Of a stretch of DNA of 64,000 nucleotides, positions 46,948-55,954 are shown one piece after another. Both the position numbers and the translations under genes were made by a program. Under the pieces are notes generated by a model. The model was not told where the DNA came from. It made no database searches and saw only the letters and a list, made by a program, of their open reading frames with translations. Every line of letters starts with the position of its first letter. Within the stretch, counting starts at the first letter, position 1. The DNA comes from Chromatium weissei (lineage in GTDB: Bacteria; Pseudomonadota; Gammaproteobacteria; Chromatiales; Chromatiaceae): assembly GCF_016583765.1 (NCBI RefSeq), contig NZ_NRRR01000001.1:744001-808000 (forward strand). The letters run 5' to 3'.

Positions 46948-47169
46948 TCAAAGCAAGCCCATTTCTGCAATGAGCTGCAACGTGTATTCCGCCTCTTCGA
47001 TGCTGATTTTATTCAGTGCATAGCCGACATGAATTAACACATAATCGCCAATTGCTGCGTCGTCAATTAACGCCAGTGAAATGGTTTTACTCACTCCGCC
47101 GACGCTGACAATGGCTTGTTCAGTAGCAGAATCTAATTCGGTAATTTGAGCGGGAATGGCAAGACACAT
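46948..47169 (-). CDS. hypC: HypC-family hydrogenase maturation chaperone (orphan)
   Basis: A 73-residue protein with the diagnostic N-terminal MCLAIPAQI, whose Cys2 binds the iron-delivery complex in hydrogenase maturation, followed by [27 protein letters not shown] and the [11 protein letters not shown]-terminus. It is a full-length, canonical HypC. No other hyp or hydrogenase genes are in this window; they may be elsewhere in the genome. A terminator after ackA lies upstream, so it is likely transcribed separately. Confidence 0.88.
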   Translation of the reverse strand: MCLAIPAQITELDSATEQAIVSVGGVSKTISLALIDDAAIGDYVLIHVGYALNKISIEEAEYTLQLIAEMGLL

Positions 47170-47193
47170 GAGCGCAATCCTCGACTAAAAATT

Positions 47194-47215
47194 AAGTTGT
47201 CAGTGATGAATAATC
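47194..47215. repeat. Fragment of CTGACAACTG-type repeat
   Basis: A single AGTTGTCAGTGAT unit, matching the reverse complement of the units in surA and pta, in the gap between hypC and ackA. Too short to be conclusive. Confidence 0.3.
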
Positions 47216-47273
47216 ATCGCCAAATGCTTTGGCACATCAATTAAAAATTGCTGTTCACAATTCGGTTCTCATA

Positions 47274-47313
47274 CGCAAAAGTAAAGCGCCCCTTTTATTC
47301 AAAAAGAGGCGCT
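47274..47313 (-). terminator. Intrinsic terminator of pta-ackA
   Basis: Arms AGCGCCCCTTTT (47285-47296) and AAAAGAGGCGCT (47302-47313), one mismatch, 5-base loop. On the minus strand it is followed by TTACTTTTG. It lies 5 bp after the ackA stop. Confidence 0.75.
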
Positions 47314-47318
47314 CAATT

Positions 47319-48524
47319 TTAAGCCGTCACGGTCGCAAATGCTTGCTGGGCGATTTCCAATTCTTCATTCGTTGGAATGACCAAAACTTGCACGGTGCTG
47401 GTCGCCGAATGAATTCGCCGTTCGCCATTCGATTCTCGCGCCGCATTTAATGCAGTGTCTATTGCAATTCCGAGTCGTTCTAAATCGGCACATGCCCGCT
47501 GCCGAATTCCAACCGCGTTTTCGCCAATGCCGCCGGTGAAAACAATCGCGTCCACTGTGCCGAGTTCGGCGGAATACGCGCCGAGATATTTCTTCAGACG
47601 ATGCGCGGTCATGCCCAGCGCCAGCTCCGCCCGTTCATCGCCCGCCGCGGCCAGTCGATCAATTTCGCGCATGTCGTTGACACCGCAAATGCCGAGCAGT
47701 CCGCTCTGGCGATTAAGCAGTTGATCGATGCCTTCTGCATCTAAACCCAGATTTTTTAAGGCATAAATTGCGACTGCCGGATCAATATCGCCGCAGCGCG
47801 TGCCCATCACCAGCCCTTCCAACGGCGTTAATCCCATTGATGTATCGACGCAGCGCCCGTGGCGAATCGCGCAGGCACTCGCGCCATTGCCGAGATGTAG
47901 CGTGATCAAATTGCACTGCGCCAGCGGTTTGCCGAGCATGATCGCGGCGCGTTTGGCAACGTAATGATGCGAAGTGCCGTGAAAACCGTAGCGGCGAATG
48001 CGGTGCTCGGTGTAGAGAAATTCCGGCAGTGCGTAGCGATACGCGGTCGGTGGCATGGTTTGATGAAAGGCCGTATCGAACACGGCGACGGACGGCACGC
48101 TCGGAAACAACTGCCGCGCCACCGCAATTCCCGCCAAATGTCCCGGATTGTGCAGCGGAGCCAGCGGAATCACGCTGGTAATTTCCGCTGCAACTGCGTC
48201 GTCCACAATCATCGGCTGGCTAAAATTCGGCCCGCCGTGCACGACGCGATGCCCGATGGCGACCAATTCTGCGACATCTGCCAAGGCTCCGCTGGCGCGT
48301 AAACCGCTGATAATATGATCAATTCCAACTTCATGGCTGGAAATTGGCAGCGTGTCCTGCCGCGTCTGCGTCGCCCCATTTGCATTCAGCCACGTTTGAC
48401 GTAATTCACCATTCGGCTCGCCGATGCGAGCGATCAAACCGGATGCCAACGCTCGCCAGTCGCCGCAGTCAAATAATTGATATTTGAGCGAAGAACTTCC
48501 TGAATTCAGCACTAACACCTTCAT
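47319..48524 (-). CDS. ackA: Acetate kinase
   Basis: Interconverts acetyl phosphate and acetate with ATP formation. The 401-residue protein has the N-terminal VLVLNSGSSSLKYQLF, the GHRVVHGG motif, FDTAFHQTMP, the HLGNGASACAI phosphate-binding region, MGTRCGDIDP, and FTGGIGENAVGIR. The start overlaps the pta stop by ATGA, and a terminator follows. Together with pta it forms a standard acetate-producing or -using operon. Confidence 0.97.
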   Translation of the reverse strand: MKVLVLNSGSSSLKYQLFDCGDWRALASGLIARIGEPNGELRQTWLNANGATQTRQDTLPISSHEVGIDHIISGLRASGALADVAELVAIGHRVVHGGPNFSQPMIVDDAVAAEITSVIPLAPLHNPGHLAGIAVARQLFPSVPSVAVFDTAFHQTMPPTAYRYALPEFLYTEHRIRRYGFHGTSHHYVAKRAAIMLGKPLAQCNLITLHLGNGASACAIRHGRCVDTSMGLTPLEGLVMGTRCGDIDPAVAIYALKNLGLDAEGIDQLLNRQSGLLGICGVNDMREIDRLAAAGDERAELALGMTAHRLKKYLGAYSAELGTVDAIVFTGGIGENAVGIRQRACADLERLGIAIDTALNAARESNGERRIHSATSTVQVLVIPTNEELEIAQQAFATVTA

Positions 48525-50689
48525 TGCGGCAGCTCCTGCGCGGCATCAGCGCCAACGTCTTCACTGACAACTGGCAACTGACAACTGACCACTTTCGCCG
48601 CCGCCTGATCGTTCTGCGCCTGAATTGCGGTAATCGCCACCGTGTTGACGATGTCCGTCACCGTACAGCCGCGACTTAAATCATTGACTGGCTTATTTAA
48701 TCCTTGCAGCACTGGCCCAATCGCCACCGCGTCGGCACTGCGCTGCACCGCTTTGTAAGTGTTATTGCCGGTATTCAGATCGGGGAAAATCAGCACCGTC
48801 GCATGACCGGCAACTTCGCTGTCCGGCATTTTTGAGTGTCCGATTTCAATGTCCACCGCCGCGTCATATTGAATTGGCCCTTCTAATTTGAGATCGGGAC
48901 GGCGCTCGCGGGCAATCCGCACCGCCTCGCGCACCTTTTCGACATCCTCGCCCTTGCCAGAATCGCCGCTTGAATACGACAACATGGCAATGCGCGGCTC
49001 AATGCCAAATGCGCTCGCGGTCGCAGCGGCGCTGATGGCGATGTCAGCCAACTCCTCCGCATTCGGATTGGGATTAACCGCGCAGTCGCCGTACACCAGC
49101 ACGCGATCCGGCAGGCACATGAAAAACACACTCGATACCAATTTCACTTCCGGCTTGGTTCGCACTGTTTCAAATGCCGGACGAATGGTGTGCTGCGTCG
49201 TGTGCATTGCGCCGGAAACCATGCCGTCCGCATCGCCGCAATACACCATCAACGTGCCGAAATAGCTGACATCTTCCAGTGCATCGTGCGCCATTTGCAG
49301 CGAAATGCCCTTGTGTCGCCGCAGTTCAAAATAGGTTTGCGCGTAGCGTTCACGCTCCGGCGCAGTCAGCGGATCGAGAATGCGAATGCTGTCGAGTTTC
49401 AAACCCAGCTCGTCAATGCGGCGACGAATACGGTCTGGATTGCCGAGCAGGGTCAAATCCGCCACACCACGCAATGTGAGAATTTCCGCTGCGCGCAAAA
49501 TGCGTTCATCACTACCTTCCGGTAAGACGATGCGCTGCTGACGCGCTTTGGCACGACGAATCAATTCATATTCAAACATCAGCGGCGTAATGCGGTCGGA
49601 ATGACGCACCGCCATGCGCCGCCGCAATTCTTCAACTTCAATGTGGTGTTCAAATAGTCCGAGCGCTGCCGCAATTTTGCGCACATCCGTCGGCAAAATG
49701 GTCGCTTCCACGCGATGCAAATTCATCACCGTCGTAAAGGTATCCGTCGGCACTTGCAAAATAGCGACCTTGGTGCGCCGCAACCCTTCAATCAGTCGCC
49801 GCACGTTCTCCGCCGGACGCAAACCACCCGTCAATAACAATCCCGCCACTCGCGGAAACGATGAAGACGCATCAGCGGCAAGGCTGGCAAGAATGATGTC
49901 AGAACGGTCGCCGGGCGTGATAATCAAACAGCCATCTTCGATATAACCAAGAAAATCAGGAATTTCCATCGCAGCAATTTTGTAATTGCTCACCACCTGA
50001 TGCAGTCCATCCTCTTCGCCATACAGCGTTTCCGCACCGAGTGAACGCCGAATTTCACTGATCGTCGGTCGTTCCAACGCGGTCTGATGCGGCAACACAT
50101 AAACCGTTTCCGTCGCCGTCAGCAGATCACGCGCAAGATTTTTCACCGCGTCCACATGCTCGGCAGCCACGCCGTTCACCACCGTGGCGAGAAAATCACC
50201 GCCGCGCTCGCGCATCAATTCATGCGCAATATGCAGCGCATCCACCGCCTCCTCTGGCGTGCGTCCAAAACCCTTCACCACCACAATTAAACTGCAACCA
50301 AAATTAATGGCTAAATCCGCATTAAAATCGAATTCCAATGAAGGAATTAAACCGTTGTAATCCGTGCCAGCACACACCACCAAATCACAGCGTTCTTCTA
50401 ATGCCTTAAACTTATTCATCACCAGTTTAATCAATTCATCGTAATGACCACTGCCGATTAACTGCCGCGCCGTTTCCACCGTACAGCCATAAAACATTTC
50501 CGGTGAAAAAGGCAATTCATAACGACTCTGAATTAACGCCGTGAGATTGTCTATTTCATCAGCTTTTGGCGCAAATGGACGAAAAAAACCCACCCGCTGA
50601 TTCACCGCCGATAACATCTCCATCAAACCCAAAACCACAACCGATTTACCGCTACCGGAACCCGCGCCGGCAATATAAATACTCTGCAT
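48521..50689 (-). CDS. pta: Phosphate acetyltransferase, long form
   Basis: Converts acetyl-CoA and phosphate to acetyl phosphate. The 722-residue three-domain form has an N-terminal P-loop domain (IAGAGSGSGKSVVVLGL), a DRTGG-type central domain, and the PTA_PTB catalytic domain (about 395-700) with IVLPEGSDERILRAAEIL and VYGDCAVNPNP. The C-terminus ends with a stretch VVSCQLPVVSEDVG encoded by a CTGACAACTG-type repeat (48561-48593), so the last ~25 residues look acquired rather than ancestral. The ATG at 50689 begins just before the P-loop; the upstream frame extension is rejected. Confidence 0.95.
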   Translation of the reverse strand: MQSIYIAGAGSGSGKSVVVLGLMEMLSAVNQRVGFFRPFAPKADEIDNLTALIQSRYELPFSPEMFYGCTVETARQLIGSGHYDELIKLVMNKFKALEERCDLVVCAGTDYNGLIPSLEFDFNADLAINFGCSLIVVVKGFGRTPEEAVDALHIAHELMRERGGDFLATVVNGVAAEHVDAVKNLARDLLTATETVYVLPHQTALERPTISEIRRSLGAETLYGEEDGLHQVVSNYKIAAMEIPDFLGYIEDGCLIITPGDRSDIILASLAADASSSFPRVAGLLLTGGLRPAENVRRLIEGLRRTKVAILQVPTDTFTTVMNLHRVEATILPTDVRKIAAALGLFEHHIEVEELRRRMAVRHSDRITPLMFEYELIRRAKARQQRIVLPEGSDERILRAAEILTLRGVADLTLLGNPDRIRRRIDELGLKLDSIRILDPLTAPERERYAQTYFELRRHKGISLQMAHDALEDVSYFGTLMVYCGDADGMVSGAMHTTQHTIRPAFETVRTKPEVKLVSSVFFMCLPDRVLVYGDCAVNPNPNAEELADIAISAAATASAFGIEPRIAMLSYSSGDSGKGEDVEKVREAVRIARERRPDLKLEGPIQYDAAVDIEIGHSKMPDSEVAGHATVLIFPDLNTGNNTYKAVQRSADAVAIGPVLQGLNKPVNDLSRGCTVTDIVNTVAITAIQAQNDQAAAKVVSCQLPVVSEDVGADAAQELPQ
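48561..48593. repeat. CTGACAACTG-type repeat inside pta
   Basis: CACTGACAACTGGCAACTGACAACTG, read in pta as VVSCQLPVVS near the C-terminus. It matches the surA repeat in sequence, orientation relative to the gene, and reading frame. Confidence 0.6.
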
Positions 50690-50709
50690 GAACAACTCAC
50701 TGTTAGTGA

Positions 50710-50750
50710 AATAAAAAACCCGACAATGCGCAATGACATACCGCATTGCC
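50710..50750 (-). terminator. Candidate terminator of the OmpA/DUF4892 gene
   Basis: CAATGCG (50724-50730) and CGCATTG (50742-50748) arms with an 11-base loop; on the minus strand a TCGGG segment then TTTTTTATTTC follow. The stem is short, so support is moderate. Confidence 0.5.
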
Positions 50751-50755
50751 AAAAG

Positions 50756-51784
50756 CTATTGAACAACGATTTCCAACCGACGATTACGTGCCCGTCCATC
50801 AACATTTGCATTCGTAGTTAATGGCGCAAGTTCACCCACGCCCCTTGCCGATAATCGTGCGCCATCAATACCATACTGACGAATTAACAACTGCATCACC
50901 GCCTCGGCACGCTGCTGAGAAAGCAACAAATTGCGATTGAACTCACCGTTATTATCAGTGTGACCGACAAGATACACCGATAATTGTGGCTGCGCATTGA
51001 ATAAACGCGCAATCTGTTCCAATTGCTTCGCAGATTCTGCACGAATTGAGGCTTGATTCTCATCAAATTGAATGCCATAAATTACGGCGCGTCCATTTGC
51101 CGTGATTTCGTGCAATAACGCGTCGGCGCTTAATACTGGAAGCGGCGCAGCGGGTTCTGGCGGTGATGGTGTTTCATTCTCTAATACACGCAATTCTTCA
51201 ATGAATACGGCAACCCGTTCGCCAGCTTGCGAATCAGCATAATTATCTTGATATGCTGTGAAAACAAAAATATAAGATTGACCTTTCAAATCATGTCGTT
51301 GTACGACTTGAATGCGCGGCTCTTTCACGGAGCCTTCAGAATACACTGACTTTAATAGATAGCTATCGGTGAATTGCTTTGCTTGCGCTGCATCAGTATA
51401 GAATGCGGCGACTTCTTTTCCACATTTCTTAAAATCAATACATTGAAAAATGGATTGATAACCTAATTCAGCCAACGCTTCCTGATAATGACGCATGACT
51501 TCCAATGAATTCATTTGCGGCGGTGCAAGATAAAGCCATTGTGTGCATTGACCTTCCGCTTGAATGGAGGTGCTCCAAGCGTCTTTTTGCCATTGCCCAG
51601 TCGGAATCGTGCTGCGCACGGCAGCGCGTTGTCGATAACCAATTAAGAGCGAATTGGCAATACGCGGTAATTCGATAATTTTTCCTGCATCGGCAATCTC
51701 TTCTAAAGTAAATGCTGGTGCTGTTACGGTCAATAGCGCCAGCATTAAACCCATGCGATAACCGTATTCAAAGCGTCGGCGCAT
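50756..51784 (-). CDS. OmpA-like protein with DUF4892-type N-terminal domain
   Basis: Envelope protein of about 342 residues. Hydrophobic leader (GLMLALLTVTAPAF), then a domain resembling DUF4892 (ELPRIANSLLIGYRQ, LKGQSYIFVFTAYQD) with four Cys (GQCTQ, IFQC, DFKKCGKE), and a C-terminal OmpA peptidoglycan-binding domain (VYLVGHTDNNGEFNRNLLLS, RAEAVMQLL, RARNRRLEIVV). It should anchor to peptidoglycan in the periplasm. The exact start is uncertain: ATG 51784 overlaps the end of the 1384-residue gene; 51754 is an alternative. Codon use is AT-richer than that upstream gene. Confidence 0.75.
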   Translation of the reverse strand: MRRRFEYGYRMGLMLALLTVTAPAFTLEEIADAGKIIELPRIANSLLIGYRQRAAVRSTIPTGQWQKDAWSTSIQAEGQCTQWLYLAPPQMNSLEVMRHYQEALAELGYQSIFQCIDFKKCGKEVAAFYTDAAQAKQFTDSYLLKSVYSEGSVKEPRIQVVQRHDLKGQSYIFVFTAYQDNYADSQAGERVAVFIEELRVLENETPSPPEPAAPLPVLSADALLHEITANGRAVIYGIQFDENQASIRAESAKQLEQIARLFNAQPQLSVYLVGHTDNNGEFNRNLLLSQQRAEAVMQLLIRQYGIDGARLSARGVGELAPLTTNANVDGRARNRRLEIVVQ

Positions 51785-54700
51785 TCGCACATTTTCCATT
51801 GTCAATGGGCGCTGCAACTGCATTCCAACTCCAGCGCAACCAATTCAATAAACGCACCGCTAACCACAGTGCCCACGCGAGCATCAATGCGCGATAAACC
51901 CATAGTGGCAGTGAATAAAACCGTATTATTGGCAATGCACCGCTGGTGCGATCTTGATACCAATTCAATGAATTTGCGGTCGAGCCATTACCCGCAATTT
52001 GCATCTCAGGATAACCGAGTAAACCTTGCTGAATTGTGACAATTAACGCGATCAATGCGGCCAGCGTCAGCATGAATAAACCCATTTGCAGCAGCCGCAA
52101 TTGCCAGCCACGCGGCGCGATGTGCATTTGACGCTGCCGTTGATGCGCACCGATTGCGAATAACCAGCCAATAATCAATATGTTGATCCAAGGTTGTGCC
52201 AAACTCAGTCCCACGCCGAGCAGTAGCCAATCGTGGATGCGTAACGGGGTCAATCGGCTGCGTCCCAGCGCCAGCGCCAATCCGATCACCACCAAAAATA
52301 CGCCCCAAAACAACACCGCTGGCCCCAGCACTGGGCCGCTGGTGAATAAAATCCAACGGTCTCGTGGCACTTGCAATTTCACATGCAGATTAACTGCGGC
52401 TTGCGCCAAATTCGGCAATCTCGGTGTCAATCGAAATGCCAGCGGCTCCGCATCGCGCCACGTCAAGATGACCTGCTGGCTGGCGGGAATCAGCGGTATT
52501 TCCGCAACTATCGCGCCATTCTCCGCTGCAATCGGCACGGGTAACGCTTGCCCGTCAATCGCAAAACTCAGCGGTTCCACGCCGAGCGGCAATGGCAGCA
52601 CATAGCGTCCGCCGCGACTGCTGCGCACCGTCAATGTCAACGTCACGGTGCTGCCGCGTTGCCCGGGCACAATGTGCGTATCGACGCGATCAAAGGTCAG
52701 CGTCGCGCCGGGCACGCCGAGCGGACGGGTGAAATTCAGCGTCAATTGCTCACCGGCGCGAGGTCGCCATTGCGGTTGCCAGTGCGCCAGTGGCTCGCGC
52801 TGATACACCGGCGCGATGCCATGCCATTCCAAATGCCACAGCGTGCTGAGATCAATCGTCCACGATTCGCTCAACCGCGCATCACTGCTCGCTGTCAAGG
52901 TCAGCGCACTCACCGGATCAAGCCGTGATGTCCACGTCAATTCGGTCACATGCGGCGGCAAGGCGACGAGCACTTGACCATCAACGACGGTAAAACCCGC
53001 CGTTTGCACCGCTTCACCGGGCAGCAGCGTCACCGGAATCGACACCGCAAATTCCGGCGCGGATAACCGCACCACTCGCGTTTCAATGTGCCATTCCAAA
53101 CCGATATGCAATCGCCGTTCGATGCGCAACAGCGGCGGCAATGCGTCCTGCATCAAGGTCGTCAGCGGCGCGGCATTTGCTGTTATCGAGCGAATCAACT
53201 GCAATTGCGTCATCGCCGTTTCCGCATCCAATCCGGCGACGCGCCAGCCATCAACGTTCACCGTCACCAAATGCGGTGGCAATGGCAACGGCACATCAAG
53301 CTGGGCGCGGGCTGGAATTGCGCCTTTCAATGTCAACTGATGCTGACCGGCCGCGAGCGGCACGATGAATTGTCCAGCCGCGTCACGCTGCATTTGCGCG
53401 AACGGCGCACCGTCCAATTCAATTTGCTGCGGCATCCACGCGCCGACACCGCCCGGCACGGGCGCAGCGACGGCAGTTGCGGCATCCAAGGTCAATTCCA
53501 GTGTTAAATCAGTCTCATCTGCTTGAACTGCCAACCGCGCCAATTCCACACAATGCGGCACACAATTCGGCGGTGCATGAAGTCGCTCGCGCAATTCCTG
53601 CAACAGCTTCGGCGACGGCAATTCGTTCGCCAATGTCGGAGTGGAATGCAGCCCGCCGCTGATCACGAGCAGTAAAACCAATCCGCTGAATGCACTGAAA
53701 ATGCCGTTGCGCGTCGGTTTTGCAATTTGCCAGCGACTCACGCGCCAGCCGAGCAGCGTCACCAACAGACTGCCGAGCAGCGCCAGCCCCAGTTGCAGCG
53801 GCGGTGAAATCAACCACAGCCGCGAACGCTCCTGTGCACCAACTGGACCATTCCACTGCAACGTCACGCGCTGCCAACGCCAAGTTGGAACGCCGAAGCC
53901 AGTTTGAATTTGTGCTTGTGGATCAATGATTTCTAACGGTTTTGGCGGTGGCGCGGCGAAGCTGCTGCCCGTCAAACGAGCGGAGTAGGATGAATCACGA
54001 GTGACGGGCGCTGGCGCTTCTGGAATCGCATCCATCGCATTTTTCGCCAATGCCGCAACCGGCGGCGCAAATGCGGCATCGTTGCCTTCGTCCATTTCTT
54101 GCGCGATTGACAGCGCCGAGGTGTGCGCCAATTGCGGATAAATGCCGGTGCGTACCTGCGTGATCACGAACGACACACCGATCAGCAGCAGCGCCAGCAC
54201 GCTCATTTGAAAATAGCTGGTGACAATCCACTGCAGCCAGCGTCCACCAAAGGTCGCGGTCGTGACTGCTCGGCGCAATGCGACTGCGGCGAGCAGATGC
54301 AGCCAAATTTGCTGCGGCGCATCCGGTGCTTGCCACGTCAACACCAGCGCAAGCAGTGCGATTACGCTCCAACCAATGCTCCACAGTCGTTCAACGCCGA
54401 TCACGATCAGTAACACGAAAAACAAATCGAGCAGCGTCCACCGCGCCAGCCAGGTATTCGGTGCGTTATCCACACCGGAAATCGCCAGCACGTTCCAGCC
54501 CGGCGGTAAATGCAGTTGTGTTTCAACGGAATCAAAAAGCAGTGCCCAGCCCGATGCCGAAAGCGCATTGATCGGTGTGTCCACGCGTCCATCGGCGAGC
54601 AGTTCTAATTGCCCGCTGCGCACTTCAACGCCGGGCGCTGCGGTGTCACCGAGTCGGTTAATCGGAACGGATTGACCAGCAATTTGCACCTGACCGAGTT

Positions 54701-55922
54701 GCAACTGCGGTTCAGTTTCCAACCGCCAAGTGCGCGTCAATTGCCCGCTGATGCGATCTCGCACGCTGTAGCCGTCGCCGTTGAAATTCAGCCACAGCTC
54801 GCGGTGAAGTTGCAGCCGATTTGAATCGGGAGTCGCATCGCCGCGCCGTTGCTCTTCAAGCCGCAGCGTGTCGCCAGCGGTGAGGCGATACACCGGCAGC
54901 GCCGACCAGTCTTTGGGAATTGGTGTTTGCTGTGGATCAAGTGCTGGCGCACCGCTGACGATGACTTGTCGCAAATCGGGTCGGGCGGCAAATGCCCAAA
55001 TTTCTGCGGCTGGCCAAGGCTCTGCGGCTGGCCAAGGCGTTGGACGTGAAGTCAAGGTGAGCGCGGCGGTGGCATCGGAGTGAACGGTGGCGATTTCCAA
55101 CGTCCAATGTCCGGGTCGCACCTGCACACGCAACATGCCATTCGGTTCCAATCGCGCTGGCAGCGGACTGTGAAGCGCAAACGGTACGCCAGCGCCAATC
55201 GGCACGGGACCGAGTTGCACTTCTCGCGCTCGGCCGCCAACGGTTAATTCCAAACGGGTGCGCATTTGCAGCGGTTGATCGTCCTCGATGCGCCGCAGCA
55301 CCGTTAAACGCAGCCAGTCGTTCACGGCATCGGTATCGGCTGGCGCGGTGGTCACATCGCGCAGCCATAACCGTCCATCAGTTTCCAAACGCGGCTGCGA
55401 TTGCAGTTGTCCGTGAATGCGCAATCTCAATAAACCGGTCGCGGGTGGCAGCGGCAACATGTTCGGCAGCGTCGCCGTTGCCCAGTGAAATTGCCCGGTT
55501 AAACGGTGTTCACCGGCATTCAACTCCACTGCGGGATGTCCATCGCGTGACAGCACCGGCAGCGGCTGCTCGCCGTCGTGAACGCGCTGTGGCCAAAATG
55601 CAGCATCGCCCGGCAGCAGCACCCAAGTGGTCGCCAACACTGACCAATTCTGCGCAAAGTGTCCGCCGTTCGCGTCAAGATCGAGTTCTAAATGCTCGGC
55701 CCAGGCGCAGCGCCGTTCACCCGTGCGCAAATCAAGTGGGCAGTGGCGACGATCCTGTCCGTCAGCATCGCGTACCCACGGCAGCCAAGGCTGCAATGGC
55801 GCGGGTAGCCATGCGGGAATGGGTGGCGCTGCGACTGGCGCGGCACTCGCCATCGTCGTGCTGATGACGAGAGAGAGCACCGCAAGAAGTTGCCAACGAT
55901 GACGATGCAGAAAACGACGCAT
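51768..55922 (-). CDS. Giant envelope protein, 1384 aa, function unknown
   Basis: Family not recognised. Signal peptide with core LLAVLSLVISTTMASAA, a large beta-rich N-terminal region (to ~510) with Trp-rich strand motifs, a cluster of hydrophobic segments (~520-610), a short linker, one membrane segment near 715-730 and another near 750-770, a second large beta-rich region (~780-1240), and C-terminal hydrophobic segments (~1245-1365). Start chosen at ATG 55922 because AGGTGG lies just upstream; ATG 55934 and TTG 55943 are alternatives. An 18-bp tandem duplication at 55003-55038 adds one PWPAAE unit. It lies between glgX (32 bp upstream) and the OmpA/DUF4892 gene, which it overlaps; a shared envelope role is inferred. 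Confidence 0.75.
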   Translation of the reverse strand: MRRFLHRHRWQLLAVLSLVISTTMASAAPVAAPPIPAWLPAPLQPWLPWVRDADGQDRRHCPLDLRTGERRCAWAEHLELDLDANGGHFAQNWSVLATTWVLLPGDAAFWPQRVHDGEQPLPVLSRDGHPAVELNAGEHRLTGQFHWATATLPNMLPLPPATGLLRLRIHGQLQSQPRLETDGRLWLRDVTTAPADTDAVNDWLRLTVLRRIEDDQPLQMRTRLELTVGGRAREVQLGPVPIGAGVPFALHSPLPARLEPNGMLRVQVRPGHWTLEIATVHSDATAALTLTSRPTPWPAAEPWPAAEIWAFAARPDLRQVIVSGAPALDPQQTPIPKDWSALPVYRLTAGDTLRLEEQRRGDATPDSNRLQLHRELWLNFNGDGYSVRDRISGQLTRTWRLETEPQLQLGQVQIAGQSVPINRLGDTAAPGVEVRSGQLELLADGRVDTPINALSASGWALLFDSVETQLHLPPGWNVLAISGVDNAPNTWLARWTLLDLFFVLLIVIGVERLWSIGWSVIALLALVLTWQAPDAPQQIWLHLLAAVALRRAVTTATFGGRWLQWIVTSYFQMSVLALLLIGVSFVITQVRTGIYPQLAHTSALSIAQEMDEGNDAAFAPPVAALAKNAMDAIPEAPAPVTRDSSYSARLTGSSFAAPPPKPLEIIDPQAQIQTGFGVPTWRWQRVTLQWNGPVGAQERSRLWLISPPLQLGLALLGSLLVTLLGWRVSRWQIAKPTRNGIFSAFSGLVLLLVISGGLHSTPTLANELPSPKLLQELRERLHAPPNCVPHCVELARLAVQADETDLTLELTLDAATAVAAPVPGGVGAWMPQQIELDGAPFAQMQRDAAGQFIVPLAAGQHQLTLKGAIPARAQLDVPLPLPPHLVTVNVDGWRVAGLDAETAMTQLQLIRSITANAAPLTTLMQDALPPLLRIERRLHIGLEWHIETRVVRLSAPEFAVSIPVTLLPGEAVQTAGFTVVDGQVLVALPPHVTELTWTSRLDPVSALTLTASSDARLSESWTIDLSTLWHLEWHGIAPVYQREPLAHWQPQWRPRAGEQLTLNFTRPLGVPGATLTFDRVDTHIVPGQRGSTVTLTLTVRSSRGGRYVLPLPLGVEPLSFAIDGQALPVPIAAENGAIVAEIPLIPASQQVILTWRDAEPLAFRLTPRLPNLAQAAVNLHVKLQVPRDRWILFTSGPVLGPAVLFWGVFLVVIGLALALGRSRLTPLRIHDWLLLGVGLSLAQPWINILIIGWLFAIGAHQRQRQMHIAPRGWQLRLLQMGLFMLTLAALIALIVTIQQGLLGYPEMQIAGNGSTANSLNWYQDRTSGALPIIRFYSLPLWVYRALMLAWALWLAVRLLNWLRWSWNAVAAPIDNGKCANAPTL
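55003..55038. repeat. Perfect 18-bp tandem duplication
   Basis: TCTGCGGCTGGCCAAGGC occurs at 55003-55020 and 55021-55038 inside the giant envelope protein gene, preserving frame and encoding a repeated PWPAAE unit. It is a likely recent slippage duplication. Confidence 0.9.
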
Positions 55923-55954
55923 AACCCACCTCATGGCATTCAATACGTTGAAAA

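Noticed and set aside
46830..46970. N-terminal extension of GltX
   Set aside because: The catalytic RFAPSPTG motif should be at the extreme N-terminus, which fits the ATG at 46829.
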